Below, piece by piece: positions 19,191 to 28,193 of a DNA stretch of 61,378 nt. This DNA is from Bacteroidales bacterium. Its GTDB lineage: Bacteria; Bacteroidota; Bacteroidia; Bacteroidales; FEN-979. The notes beneath the pieces are model-generated. The model saw only the letters and a list, made by a program, of their open reading frames with translations. It did no database searches and had not been told where the DNA came from. How positions within the stretch are numbered: position 1 is the first letter of the stretch; each line of letters starts with the position of its first letter. The stretch is taken from NCBI GenBank assembly GCA_014860625.1, contig JACZJJ010000099.1:1-61378 (forward strand), written 5' to 3'. The position numbers were made by a program, and so were the translations under genes.

Positions 19191-21602
19191 CTATTCACTT
19201 CTGAGTGTCTCAACAGGATTGACCACAGCTGCCCTATAAGACTGATATCCAATGGTAATCATGGTGATGATGTAACTGGCAATCCCGGTTACGACAAATA
19301 TCCACCAGGAGATAGTGGTTTTATAGGCATAGTTTTCCAGCCACCGGTGCATGACATACCAGGCAACAGGAGTAGCAATGACAAATGCGATTAACACCAG
19401 TTTGGTGAAGTCAAAAGAGAGAAGGCTAATGATCTGTGTGATATCTGATCCGTTTACTTTCCGGATGCCAATCTCCTTTTTTCGTTGTTCGGTGGTAAAC
19501 AAGGCAAGGCCAAACAACCCAAGGGCACTGACGAAAAAGGCCAATCCGGTGAATATCAAAAGGATCTGTCCCAATCTGCTTTCGGCAGCATACTGACGAT
19601 TCAGGCTGTCATCAAAGAACTCATATTCAAACGGCTGATGCGGAGCAAACTGCTTCCATTCCGATTCAAGTGCGCCAATAGCCGAGGTGAGTCCGGTATT
19701 TGGTTTAAACCTGACCGTAATGGAGCCCGTGCTCTCTCCGTTGAAAAACACAAGAGGCGCCACAGGTATATGCATCGATTCAAAATTGAAATCCTCCACC
19801 ACTCCCACAACCGTATAAAGGGCAACCTCCTCTTCGCTGGTTGGCCTGCCGATTTTGTGCCCGAGAGGGTTATCCCAACCAAAAAACCTGACAGCAGTTT
19901 GATTAACAAGTACTGCCAGGGTATCTGTATGAAATTCTGTTGAGAAATTTCTCCCTTCTACGATCTTCATTCCCAAGGTTTGCAGGTAATCGCAGTCAAC
20001 GGTCCATTGTTGATAAATGGTCAGTTCCTCCGTCTTGATCCCATCTTTGAACAGGACGCCGTCCGACCTGTTTGAAGGGATCGGGAGAAAGCCACTCACA
20101 GAAGCGCTCTCAACCGAAGGGTTTTTCAATAACTCTGATTTAAAGTCTTCGATGCCGGTTCCCAACAGGTAAACATTGTTCAGAACAACAATATTCTCCC
20201 TGTCGAATCCGAGTTTTTTATTCTGGATGAAAGACATTTGCTTCATCAGCAAAAGGGTAGACATCATCAGGATTAACGAGATCACAAACTGGCCAGTGAC
20301 CAGGACGTTTCTGAACAGGGATTTCTTCCTGCCCATAAACATCTCCTTCCTGATGGCATCGATGGGTTTGAAAGAGGAGAGATAGAGGGCTGGGTAACTT
20401 CCCGCTAAAAGAGCTGTCACCAGGATCAGCACCCAAAGTCCAATCCATGTTTTCGGGTCAAGGAATGAGAGTGAAAGCATTTTTCCGGAAAGGGAGTTAA
20501 AATAAGGAAGGGAAAATTCAACCAGGATGACGGCGATCACAACAGCAAGAAGAACGATAATGAACGACTCTGAAACAAACTGAACGGCCAGGTTCCTCTT
20601 CCCATCCCCGTACATCTTTTTAAGTCCCACTTCTTTGGTCCTCACGGATGCCTTTGCGGTGGAAAGGTTGGTGAAGTTGATGCATGCCAGAACCAGGATA
20701 AAGAGGGCAACGAGTGAAAAGATGTAAACATACTGGACATCGCTGTTGGCTTCCAGTTCTCCCGTATAGTTGGAGTACAAGTGAATATCCGTCAGCGGTT
20801 GAATCCTGAAATTCATATTTGTCCCGTTCTGCTTGATTTTCTCCCACGACTGTCCAATGTACTTTTCAACCTGAACAGAGACATATTTATCTATCAGAAG
20901 GGACAATTTCTCTTCAAAAGCGGCGGCATCTGCATGCTCCCTGAGCACAACATAGGTATTGAAGTTGTTGTTCACCCAAACATCCTCGGTGCTTTCGGAA
21001 CGACCACTCAGCGATGCGATGAAATCGGGACGAAAATGGGATGTGCAAGGGATATCTTTGAAGACTCCGGTAATCTGATAATCTGCCAGGTCGTCAAGTG
21101 TGAGCATTTTTCCGACTGGATCTTCTTTGCCAAAGTATTTTGCGGCCATCGTCTGATTTAATACAATCGAGCGGGGAGCGGTGAGGGCAGTTTTCGGATC
21201 TCCACTGCTAAATGGGAGGGTAAATACGTCGAAAAGGGTGGAATCGGCATAAAGGATTTTCTCTTCCCTGAAGCTGTTTTCTCCGAAACGAATGATACTG
21301 CCTCCATAATCCCTGAACCTGGCTACGCTTTCAACCTCCGGAAACTCATTTTTCAAGGCAGCTGCTGTTGGCGCTGGCGTAACTACCACGTTGAACTGCT
21401 GTCCGTTGAGGGTGATCTCATTTCTGATTCTGTAGATCCGGGCAGCCTTTTGATTGTACAAATCATAAGAGAGCTCATCAGTTACCCATAGCATGATCAC
21501 GATAAACCCTGCCATCCCGATCGCCAGCCCCAGGATATTCAGGGCGGAGAACATTTTATTCCGCATGGTGACCCTCAAAAAAAGCTTGAAAAATGTGTTC
21601 AT
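19191..21602 (-). CDS. FtsX/MacB-type ABC permease 1 of 4
   Basis: 803 residues, the first permease after the adaptor gene, with a single base between the adaptor stop and this ATG. It has an N-terminal helix (about 20-42), a MacB-like core with KYFGKEDPVGKMLTLDD, the loop VRTKEVGLKKMYGDGKRNL, a second core, and the C-terminal loop QRKKEIGIRKVNGSDIT, ending NPVETLRSE. The tight coupling to the adaptor suggests this permease is the core partner of the pump, while the three downstream copies may give alternative or mixed pump compositions. That last point is inference. Confidence 0.87.
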   Translation of the reverse strand: MNTFFKLFLRVTMRNKMFSALNILGLAIGMAGFIVIMLWVTDELSYDLYNQKAARIYRIRNEITLNGQQFNVVVTPAPTAAALKNEFPEVESVARFRDYGGSIIRFGENSFREEKILYADSTLFDVFTLPFSSGDPKTALTAPRSIVLNQTMAAKYFGKEDPVGKMLTLDDLADYQITGVFKDIPCTSHFRPDFIASLSGRSESTEDVWVNNNFNTYVVLREHADAAAFEEKLSLLIDKYVSVQVEKYIGQSWEKIKQNGTNMNFRIQPLTDIHLYSNYTGELEANSDVQYVYIFSLVALFILVLACINFTNLSTAKASVRTKEVGLKKMYGDGKRNLAVQFVSESFIIVLLAVVIAVILVEFSLPYFNSLSGKMLSLSFLDPKTWIGLWVLILVTALLAGSYPALYLSSFKPIDAIRKEMFMGRKKSLFRNVLVTGQFVISLILMMSTLLLMKQMSFIQNKKLGFDRENIVVLNNVYLLGTGIEDFKSELLKNPSVESASVSGFLPIPSNRSDGVLFKDGIKTEELTIYQQWTVDCDYLQTLGMKIVEGRNFSTEFHTDTLAVLVNQTAVRFFGWDNPLGHKIGRPTSEEEVALYTVVGVVEDFNFESMHIPVAPLVFFNGESTGSITVRFKPNTGLTSAIGALESEWKQFAPHQPFEYEFFDDSLNRQYAAESRLGQILLIFTGLAFFVSALGLFGLALFTTEQRKKEIGIRKVNGSDITQIISLLSFDFTKLVLIAFVIATPVAWYVMHRWLENYAYKTTISWWIFVVTGIASYIITMITIGYQSYRAAVVNPVETLRSE

Positions 21603-21603
21603 C

Positions 21604-22878
21604 TTATCTTAGTTCAACTTTGTCATTATCGCCAAAAATGGTGTAGTCGGAGACAATTACCTGTTCCCCGGGACTCAACCCTTCGTTTAATTCGTAATAC
21701 TGTGGATTCTTCCTTCCAATGCGGATTGCACGTTTGGTGGCAAAGGTGCCGGTCTCGTCCACTACAAAGATCCACTGACCACCTGTGGTCTGGTAAAAGC
21801 TTCCCTGTGGAATCTGGAGGGCTTCAACCGGCTGTCCAAGTTGTAGTTTGATAAAATAGGACTGGCCGATACGAATATTTTCAGGAAGATCTCCAGTAAA
21901 TACCAGGTCGATCTTGAATTTCCCGTTACGCACTTCGGGGTAAACCTTTTTGATCTCCAGCGTAAGCGTATCGTCAGTTTTTTCGATGTATCCAGCTAAA
22001 CCGGAACGAATACGGTCAATATAGTGCTCGTCGACCGTAGCCTCAATTTTATATGATGTCAATACATTGATTTGTCCGATCCTGAACCCACGTTGGATGG
22101 ATTGCCCGATCTCCACAAGCAATGAGCCGATCTGGCCGTCTACCGGTGCCTTCACGTTGAGGTAATCCTGCTGCTGTTTCACAAGGTTGAGGTTCAGCTG
22201 CATATTGCGCAGGTTTTCGGTGATCTGTTCAATCTGCAGACTTCGAAAGCTGGAATCCTGCTTCTGACGAAGGATAACCAGTGAGAGGGTTTTTTCGGCC
22301 AGCATATAATCCTCTTCCGAAGTCAGGTAATCGTCGCGCGGGATAAGGTCATCCTTGATCAGCTCTTTATTTTGCTCGTAATGGCGTTTTTTGGCCATCA
22401 GGTCATACTTGGCATACAGCAACTCCCTTTCCAGCGAATGTTTCTCCTGCTCCATGCGGATACGTACCTCCCGCAAGAAGTTTGCTTTCTCTGCCAATTG
22501 GGCTTCACTGTTGAGGATGTTCAGGTTCAGATCGTTGTTGGTCAGTTTCAGGATCACGTCGCCCTTATGAACCATACTCCCCTCTTCAAGAAGAATCTCC
22601 TCTACCTTTCCTCCTTCATAGGCATCCAGGTAGATTGTGGAGATAGGAGCAGCATTTCCGTCGATGGTGATGTAATCATTGAACACACCCTGGAAAACGG
22701 TAGCGATGGTTACCCTCTCCTTATCCACCCGAACCGTGCTCGTCCAGTCGCGCAGAGCAAAAAAGAGAACCAGGGCTACGAGGATTATCCCACCGGCGAT
22801 ATATTTCCAGTATTTTTTCTTGATCCACCGGGTCTCGTTGATGGTGCGATCCATTCCGATTGAAGGCTGACTGTTCAT
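21604..22878 (-). CDS. HlyD/MacA-like periplasmic adaptor subunit
   Basis: 424 residues. A single N-terminal membrane anchor (about 25-44) is followed by a barrel-sandwich half (IYLDAYEGGKVEEILLEEGSM), a long alpha-hairpin (about 130-225, coiled coil), the second half-motif VKAPVDGQIGSLLVEIGQ and a beta-barrel domain with IRIGQSYFIKLQLG. This is the membrane-fusion protein that links inner-membrane permeases to the TolC-like channel encoded just upstream. It sits between the channel gene and the first permease. A 166-base spacer full of heptamer repeats separates it from the channel gene. Confidence 0.88.
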   Translation of the reverse strand: MNSQPSIGMDRTINETRWIKKKYWKYIAGGIILVALVLFFALRDWTSTVRVDKERVTIATVFQGVFNDYITIDGNAAPISTIYLDAYEGGKVEEILLEEGSMVHKGDVILKLTNNDLNLNILNSEAQLAEKANFLREVRIRMEQEKHSLERELLYAKYDLMAKKRHYEQNKELIKDDLIPRDDYLTSEEDYMLAEKTLSLVILRQKQDSSFRSLQIEQITENLRNMQLNLNLVKQQQDYLNVKAPVDGQIGSLLVEIGQSIQRGFRIGQINVLTSYKIEATVDEHYIDRIRSGLAGYIEKTDDTLTLEIKKVYPEVRNGKFKIDLVFTGDLPENIRIGQSYFIKLQLGQPVEALQIPQGSFYQTTGGQWIFVVDETGTFATKRAIRIGRKNPQYYELNEGLSPGEQVIVSDYTIFGDNDKVELR

Positions 22879-22880
22879 GA

Positions 22881-22908
22881 TTTACGAATTACGATTTACG
22901 AATTACGA
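22881..22908. repeat. heptamer array (T/A)TTACGA x4
   Basis: Four consecutive 7-base units TTTACGA/ATTACGA start two bases after the adaptor ATG (read on the other strand). The same ATTACGA word makes a ten-unit array at 44600-44669. The remainder of the 166-base spacer (22909-23044) holds two further heptamer arrays and no gene. Confidence 0.85.
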
Positions 22909-22950
22909 TTGAACATTTGATTTCAAGTTTCCGATTTACAATTCAATTTC

Positions 22951-22993
22951 CTTCTTCCTTCTTGCTTCTTCCTTCTTGCTTCTTCCTTCTTCC
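22951..22993. repeat. heptamer array CTTCTT(C/G) x6
   Basis: Six consecutive 7-base units alternating CTTCTTC and CTTCTTG, followed by one more C. A pyrimidine-only tract on this strand, inside the transcribed spacer between channel and adaptor genes. Confidence 0.85.
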
Positions 22994-23022
22994 TTGGTTT
23001 TTACCTCACACTCTCATACCCT

Positions 23023-23050
23023 CTTACTTCTTACGTCTTACGTCTTACTT
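23023..23050. repeat. heptamer array CTTAC(T/G)T x4, overlapping the channel-gene stop codon
   Basis: Units CTTACTT, CTTACGT, CTTACGT, CTTACTT. The last unit contains the TAA stop codon (23045-23047, minus strand) of the TolC-like gene. The same CTTACTT word forms an eight-unit array at 46586-46641. Confidence 0.85.
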
Positions 23051-24385
23051 ACCTAGCAGCGATCCCGTCATCAGGAACCGGATATACCGTTCCTTCAGCA
23101 GGACCTGCAACCCGGTGCGCAGTATCTCTGTCTTTGCTCTGAATACCTTATTTTTCTGAATGTAAAACTCAATGATATTGATCAGTCCCTTTTCCAGTTT
23201 CTTTTGCGCTGCTTCAAAGGCTTTCTCGCTTTGGATCAGTTGTTTCTGGGCTGATGCATATTCTGCCCTGGCCGACCGCCAGTCGGTAAGTGACCGTTCC
23301 ACGCCCATAAGAAGCTTATATGATTCATCATCATACTGTACCTTAGCCTGTTGATACTGCAATTTGGTTTTACTCAGTTTCGTGTATTTAGAAAGTTTGG
23401 TAAACAGGGGAATTTCGATTCCCAGACTCAGGTATTCACTTCCATTATTGGAAAACTGATCCTGAAAAGGAATCACCTGGTTGTTAGCATCTTTCAATGT
23501 AGTTGCATAGGCTGTATTCCATCCGGCATAGAATCCGATTCGTGGCGAGAAGGACCCCTGGCTGATATTGACAGCTTTTTTCGCAGCGATCACTTGATTC
23601 TCAACCATCTTCATGTTGGGCAGCGTTTCAGAAGCCAATCCGAACAACTCAGCCATTGATAAGGTGTCCATCGTTTGGGAGAAGAGAGAGAAAATCACGG
23701 TATCGATATCCAGACTATCACCTAGTGGATAGTTCATCTGGTATTTCAGGTCGAGGGAAGCCTGTTCAAGAAGATGGTGAGCCTGTACCAGCAGAAAACT
23801 GTCTGTAGCAAGGTTGGCCTCAATCTCCAGCAGGTCTGTTCCTGCTTTCCGTCCCACTTTTACCAGTTTCGATGTATAGTCAAACTGATCGCGTGAAAGC
23901 TGGAAATTTTCCCTTGCAATGGATGAGAGTCCCTCTTTCAGCAACACATCAAAATAGGTGTTTATGACGGAAAATGCTACATCATTCTTCACTTGCTGCA
24001 GCTTATCCTTTTCCACCTGATAGTTGTACTTCTCCATCGCTATGGCATTGATCTTCATAAATCCTGAGAAGATATCAACGGCAGCATAAACACCATAAGA
24101 GTTGTTCAGAAACTGAACGTCAATGTAGGTATTCGTGCTGGGGTCGATGCTTCTGCCATAATTTTGGTTGAGATACGACTGCGCTGACAAAGAGGGCAAC
24201 AGGTCATTGTTTGCCTGCAGGTAATCGGTCTTTTGGATACGAACTCCCAGCTCTTGCGTTCGCACCGAAAGGTTGTTATCCCAGGCATATTGAATGCACC
24301 TGTCAATGTCCCAGATGGACTGGCCGTTCAGGATTCCCGCAGAGAAAAGCAGGCAGATGCCTCCGATGAAAATGTTCCGTATCAT
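23045..24385 (-). CDS. TolC-family outer-membrane efflux channel
   Basis: 446 residues with a signal peptide (ending near LNGQ) and the two-fold repeated long-helix pattern of outer-membrane efflux proteins: SIWDIDRCIQYAWDNNLSVRTQELGV at the mature N-terminus, then LLPSLSAQSYLNQNYGRSID, and a second repeat with GSFSPRIGFYAGWNTAYA. I place the start at the ATG at 24385; the frame also opens at a TTG at 24391, but the ATG begins two bases after the ATPase stop. It supplies the outer-membrane exit for the exporter. Its C-terminal codons and stop lie at a heptamer array. Confidence 0.88.
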   Translation of the reverse strand: MIRNIFIGGICLLFSAGILNGQSIWDIDRCIQYAWDNNLSVRTQELGVRIQKTDYLQANNDLLPSLSAQSYLNQNYGRSIDPSTNTYIDVQFLNNSYGVYAAVDIFSGFMKINAIAMEKYNYQVEKDKLQQVKNDVAFSVINTYFDVLLKEGLSSIARENFQLSRDQFDYTSKLVKVGRKAGTDLLEIEANLATDSFLLVQAHHLLEQASLDLKYQMNYPLGDSLDIDTVIFSLFSQTMDTLSMAELFGLASETLPNMKMVENQVIAAKKAVNISQGSFSPRIGFYAGWNTAYATTLKDANNQVIPFQDQFSNNGSEYLSLGIEIPLFTKLSKYTKLSKTKLQYQQAKVQYDDESYKLLMGVERSLTDWRSARAEYASAQKQLIQSEKAFEAAQKKLEKGLINIIEFYIQKNKVFRAKTEILRTGLQVLLKERYIRFLMTGSLLGK

Positions 24386-24387
24386 GA

Positions 24388-25080
24388 TCAAACAGCTACA
24401 GCCTGTCTGGCCACCTCTTCTGTAACAACCTGACCGTCGAACAAGTTGATGACCCTGTGAGAAAAAGCAGCGTCACGTTGTGAGTGAGAGACCATGATGA
24501 TGGTTGTTCCCTGCTTATTCAGCTCCGTCAGAAGGTTCATGACTTCAATCCCATTTTTTGAGTCAAGGTTCCCGGTAGGTTCATCTGCCAGAATCAGCTT
24601 GGGGTTTGGAACCACGGCACGGGCAATCGCCACTCGCTGCTGCTGTCCACCCGAAAGCTGTTGCGGAAAATGTTTCTTACGATGGCCGATTTTCATCCGG
24701 TCGAGGATATCCATCACCATCTCCTTGCGTTTGCTGCTGCTGATTTTAAGATAAAGGAGTGGCAACTCCACATTTTCGTAAACATTCAACTCATCTATCA
24801 GGTTGAAGCTCTGAAAGACAAACTGAATGTTTCCTTTGCGATATTGGGTTCTTTTACCTTCCCGGTATTTCGACACATCGGTTCCGTCAAAGAGATAAGC
24901 TCCATCTGTCGGATTGTCGAGCATCCCAAGGATGTTCAGCAACGTTGATTTCCCGCAGCCGGAAGGCCCCATCACAGCTACAAATTCACCTGGTTTTACT
25001 TCAATGGAAACGTTGTTTAATGCGGTAGTCTCGATCTCGTCGGTTCGGAATCGTTTGGTTAGATTAACTGTTTTGATCAT
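24388..25080 (-). CDS. MacB/LolD-type ABC transporter ATPase
   Basis: 230 residues, a single ABC domain of the MacB/LolD/FtsE class: Walker [17 protein letters not shown]-loop [19 protein letters not shown], signature [15 protein letters not shown], Walker [14 protein letters not shown] and the switch His in MVSHSQRD. It is the only ATPase in the operon and must energise the four permeases downstream. It is the first gene of the operon. About 25 bases separate the predicted sigma-54 transcription start from its ATG, so its expression is probably under the divergently encoded NtrC-type regulator. Confidence 0.92.
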   Translation of the reverse strand: MIKTVNLTKRFRTDEIETTALNNVSIEVKPGEFVAVMGPSGCGKSTLLNILGMLDNPTDGAYLFDGTDVSKYREGKRTQYRKGNIQFVFQSFNLIDELNVYENVELPLLYLKISSSKRKEMVMDILDRMKIGHRKKHFPQQLSGGQQQRVAIARAVVPNPKLILADEPTGNLDSKNGIEVMNLLTELNKQGTTIIMVSHSQRDAAFSHRVINLFDGQVVTEEVARQAVAV

Positions 25081-25116
25081 TGGAATGGATATTTAATTGA
25101 TGATAAACGTACTATA

Positions 25117-25131
25117 TCAAACATTGTGCCA
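25117..25131 (-). promoter_or_regulatory. candidate sigma-54 (-24/-12) promoter of the efflux operon
   Basis: Read on the minus strand the segment is TGGCACAATGTTTGA. The -24 half TGGCAC is perfect and the -12 half is TTGA instead of TTGC, with the required 10 bases between GG and GA. The predicted start site is near 25105, about 25 bases before the ATPase ATG. The adjacent regulator is of the class that activates sigma-54 polymerase. Confidence 0.65.
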
Positions 25132-25184
25132 TACGTTTTATCTATTTGTTTTACTGCATGTTATATAATTTTTTAAAAATATTT

Positions 25185-25201
25185 TGTAAACATACATTAC
25201 A
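25185..25201. promoter_or_regulatory. 17-base palindrome, candidate activator site A
   Basis: TGTAA-N7-TTACA, an inverted repeat with 5-base arms. Together with the site at 25208 it lies roughly 80-120 bases upstream of the predicted sigma-54 start, the normal place for NtrC-type enhancer sites. Confidence 0.5.
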
Positions 25202-25207
25202 CGCTAC

Positions 25208-25224
25208 TGTAAATTTTCTTTACA
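25208..25224. promoter_or_regulatory. 17-base palindrome, candidate activator site B
   Basis: TGTAAA-N5-TTTACA, perfect 6-base arms, 23 bases (about two helical turns) from site A. It overlaps the -7 element of the regulator gene at 25221, so binding could also repress that gene. Confidence 0.5.
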
Positions 25225-25228
25225 TTTG
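25221..25228 (+). promoter_or_regulatory. Bacteroidota -7 element (TACATTTG) for the regulator gene
   Basis: TACATTTG matches TAnnTTTG and lies about 26 bases before the ATG at 25254. A TTTG occurs at 25183-25186, but 34 bases away, which is too far for a normal -33 element. Confidence 0.4.
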
Positions 25229-25253
25229 TTTCTGGAAATTTATTCATCTGAAT

Positions 25254-26627
25254 ATGGACGTAAAAACAAAAGAGGGTCGCCTGCTGATTGTAGATGACAA
25301 CAAAAGCGTATTGAATGCCCTTCGTATGCTACTCAAATTTGAATTTGAAGAGGTACACACCCTTACCGGGCCAGCTTCGTTGATCCATGAGGTTATGCAG
25401 TACGAGCCCGACGTGGTGCTGCTAGACATGAATTTCAAGGTGGGTGAAAACTCCGGCAACGAAGGAATTTACTGGCTTCGGGAGATCAAGCGTCTCAGAC
25501 CTGACACGGAGGTTGTGATGTTTACTGCCTATGGTGATGTAGAACTGGCGGTAAAAGCAACCCGGGAAGGTGCAGCGGATTTCGTTCTGAAACCCTGGGA
25601 AAATGAAAAATTACTAGCTACGTTGAGAGCCGCCTACCGGCTACGAAAATCGACTGAGACGGTTGACGGACTGCGGCAACGTGAACAGGACCTTAAAAAT
25701 GAATTGAACCGGGATGAGCGAATGATCATTGGTGTATCGCCTGCCATGCAGAAGGTGATGGACGTAGTAAAGAAAGTGGCGAAGACCGATGTCAATGTCC
25801 TGATCACCGGTGAAAACGGGACGGGGAAAGAGTTGATCGCCAAAGAGCTGCACCGCCTTTCTGACCGATATAATGAATTGCTGGTTAGTGTTGACCTTGG
25901 GTCGGTTTCGGAAAGTCTTTTTGAGAGCGAAATGTTTGGCCATACCAAAGGATCCTTCACGGATGCTTATGAGGATCGAACCGGGAAAATCATGCTGGCA
26001 AATAAGGGAACCCTTCTACTCGACGAGATTGGGAATCTTCCGATGAATCTTCAGTCGAAACTCCTCAATGTATTGCAAAACAGGGTGGTTATTCCCGTTG
26101 GTTCAAACAAAGAACTACCGGTCAACATCCGTCTGATCAGCACCACCAATAAGGATCTACTGGAGATGGTGAAAGGGAGGGAATTCCGGCAGGATTTGCT
26201 TTACCGCGTAAACACTATCCATATAGATCTTCCTCCGCTTCGCCAGCGCAGAGAGGATATCGAGATCCTCGTAAACTTCTTCACCGGAAAGTATAGTCAA
26301 AAATATAAGAAACCCGAACTCACGATCAACTCCCAGGCCATGGAGCGGCTAAAGTCCTATCCGTGGCCGGGGAATATCAGGGAGCTGCAGCACACGATTG
26401 AAAAAGGAGTCATCTTATGCGAAAACAACCTCATTACCCCATGGGACCTTTACCTGAGTCAGCCCGAGGATCCGGTTTATGAGAAGAAAGTCACCCTGGA
26501 AGACATGGAACTTCGCATGATCCGTAAAGAGTTGCAAACAGAGAGGCAAAATCTCAGTGTTGTGGCTAGGAATCTTGGCATCTCCAGACCAACCCTTTAT
26601 AAAAAGATGAAAAAATATGGGCTATAA
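25254..26627 (+). CDS. NtrC-family sigma-54-dependent response regulator
   Basis: 457 residues from the ATG at 25254; the frame is open further upstream, but the receiver domain starts here (RLLIVDDN). Receiver domain 1-125 with phospho-acceptor Asp58 (VVLLDMNF), AAA+ domain with Walker A GENGTGKE, a GAFTGA-type loop in the variant form GSFTDA, Walker B TLLLDEIGN, and a C-terminal Fis-type helix-turn-helix (LSVVARNLGISRPTLYKKM). It should activate the divergent efflux operon through the sigma-54 promoter at 25117-25131. The partner kinase gene overlaps its end by 11 bases. Confidence 0.92.
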   Translation: MDVKTKEGRLLIVDDNKSVLNALRMLLKFEFEEVHTLTGPASLIHEVMQYEPDVVLLDMNFKVGENSGNEGIYWLREIKRLRPDTEVVMFTAYGDVELAVKATREGAADFVLKPWENEKLLATLRAAYRLRKSTETVDGLRQREQDLKNELNRDERMIIGVSPAMQKVMDVVKKVAKTDVNVLITGENGTGKELIAKELHRLSDRYNELLVSVDLGSVSESLFESEMFGHTKGSFTDAYEDRTGKIMLANKGTLLLDEIGNLPMNLQSKLLNVLQNRVVIPVGSNKELPVNIRLISTTNKDLLEMVKGREFRQDLLYRVNTIHIDLPPLRQRREDIEILVNFFTGKYSQKYKKPELTINSQAMERLKSYPWPGNIRELQHTIEKGVILCENNLITPWDLYLSQPEDPVYEKKVTLEDMELRMIRKELQTERQNLSVVARNLGISRPTLYKKMKKYGL

Positions 26628-27966
26628 ACGAGTTACGTTCACTACGGTGATCAACATCGCGATCATTCTCTCGGCTGGATTTTTTGCCGGTATTCTTACC
26701 CTGTATTACAATGAACCCTGGTTTCTGTTGATTCTGATTCTGGCTCCATTGGCTACCTACCGGATCATTTATACGTTTGACCAGTCGAACAGGCAAATTG
26801 CCTTCTTTTTCGAGGCAATCCGAAATGAAGATTCGGCACTTAAATTCCCCACACAAATAAAGGGGCGGTCGCTGCGGCATCTGTACAGGAGTTTGAATGA
26901 ACTCAACGAACAAATTCAGGCGATCAAACTGAAGAATGAGTACCTGGAGAAATATTATCAGAGTTTCATTCAACATGCAGCCATTGGCCTCATCGCTATA
27001 AACGGGGAGAATGAAGTGGAGATCATGAATGAGAAGGCATTTGACTATGCCGGAATCCCGTCATTCACCCCTTTGCATCTGATCCCCCTTAGAAATCCGG
27101 ATCTGTTCAAGACTCTCTGCAATGCTTCTCCCGGAGAAACCGTATCCTATAAACGATTTACCAGCGAATCGCAGATGAACCTGCTGATCCTTGCCAGGGA
27201 GATCCGCTATGGAGGCAAGGTATCCAAGCTGATCTCACTGCAGGATATCCGTCATGAACTGGACGAAAAAGAGCTGGACTCCTGGCAGAAACTCATTCGG
27301 GTATTAACGCACGAAATCATGAACAGCATCGCTCCGATTGTCTCCCTTAGCGGAACACTTCGAAGATTTTTTGTCACGGAAGACAAACCGGTTCGACCAG
27401 AAGATATCGATGAAGAGGTGATCGAAAATGCCATCCTGGGATTGGATACCATTGAAGAGCGCGGGAATGGTCTGCTGGATTTTGTAAATAGCTACCGGCG
27501 GCTCACACGAATTCCAAAACCTGACTATACAACCATTGATATAAAAGAGTGGCTGGATCAGATACGGTTGCTGTTAAACGAGCAATTTGACCGGTGTAAG
27601 ATTAATGTAGTGTGCACCATCGATTCAAAAGTCAAGGAAATTCAGGGAGACGAAAAATTATTGAGTCAGGTTCTTATCAACATCCTGAACAATGCCATGG
27701 ACGCGTTGGCAGAAAAGAGCAGTGACCGGAGGATCCACATCTTTGTTGCTCTATCAAAGCAAAACCGCCCGTTAATCCGAATTGCCAACAATGGTCCAGT
27801 AATTCCTCCTGATGTGGCCGATAAAATCTTTATTCCTTTCTTTACGACCAAAGAGCAGGGTTCGGGCATTGGGCTGAGCCTGTCAAGGCAGATCCTCCGG
27901 CTTCACCATGGAAGCATTCACCTGGAGTCGGGAGAAAAGGAGACTGGGTTTATTATCACCTTTTAG
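26617..27966 (+). CDS. NtrB/NtrY-like sensor histidine kinase
   Basis: 449 residues. Two N-terminal membrane helices (about 8-28 and 33-50) with almost no periplasmic part, a PAS-like segment (about 115-205), then the H-box LTHEIMNSIAPIVSLSGTL with phospho-accepting His232 and a HATPase domain with NILNNAMDALAEK (N box) and GSGIGLSLSRQIL (G box). With so small an extracytoplasmic loop it probably senses an intramembrane or cytoplasmic cue, for example envelope stress. It overlaps the regulator by 11 bases, so the pair is surely cognate. The TAG stop is directly followed by a heptamer array. Confidence 0.9.
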   Translation: MGYKRVTFTTVINIAIILSAGFFAGILTLYYNEPWFLLILILAPLATYRIIYTFDQSNRQIAFFFEAIRNEDSALKFPTQIKGRSLRHLYRSLNELNEQIQAIKLKNEYLEKYYQSFIQHAAIGLIAINGENEVEIMNEKAFDYAGIPSFTPLHLIPLRNPDLFKTLCNASPGETVSYKRFTSESQMNLLILAREIRYGGKVSKLISLQDIRHELDEKELDSWQKLIRVLTHEIMNSIAPIVSLSGTLRRFFVTEDKPVRPEDIDEEVIENAILGLDTIEERGNGLLDFVNSYRRLTRIPKPDYTTIDIKEWLDQIRLLLNEQFDRCKINVVCTIDSKVKEIQGDEKLLSQVLINILNNAMDALAEKSSDRRIHIFVALSKQNRPLIRIANNGPVIPPDVADKIFIPFFTTKEQGSGIGLSLSRQILRLHHGSIHLESGEKETGFIITF

Positions 27967-28040
27967 GGGATGCGCGATGTGGGATGCGCGATACGCGGTA
28001 TTCGATTTGTGATACAGGATGCAGGAAGCAGGATATCTGA
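27967..28040. repeat. degenerate heptamer array GATGCGC / GATACAG-like
   Basis: It begins one base after the kinase stop. Units include GATGCGC, GATGTGG, GATGCGC, GATACGC and, after a gap, GATACAG, GATGCAG, GAAGCAG. All have period 7. The rest of the gap up to 28193 shows no gene and no convincing promoter word. Confidence 0.7.
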
Positions 28041-28193
28041 TTTTTTCTAACGGGAGTCATCCTTAATTCACCGGCATTTTTCCTGGGTTCATCGAAAAAT
28101 CTCACAATAACCCCATTTTCATGTAACGTAAAGAACTGTTTTCCGTCATATGGACCAGAAAACAGGAATTAAAAATTAAACACATAACGTCCC

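Noticed and set aside
28041-28193. Sigma-54 promoter before the small peptide gene
   Set aside because: No TGGCAC-N5-TTGC-like pair with correct spacing was found on the plus strand.
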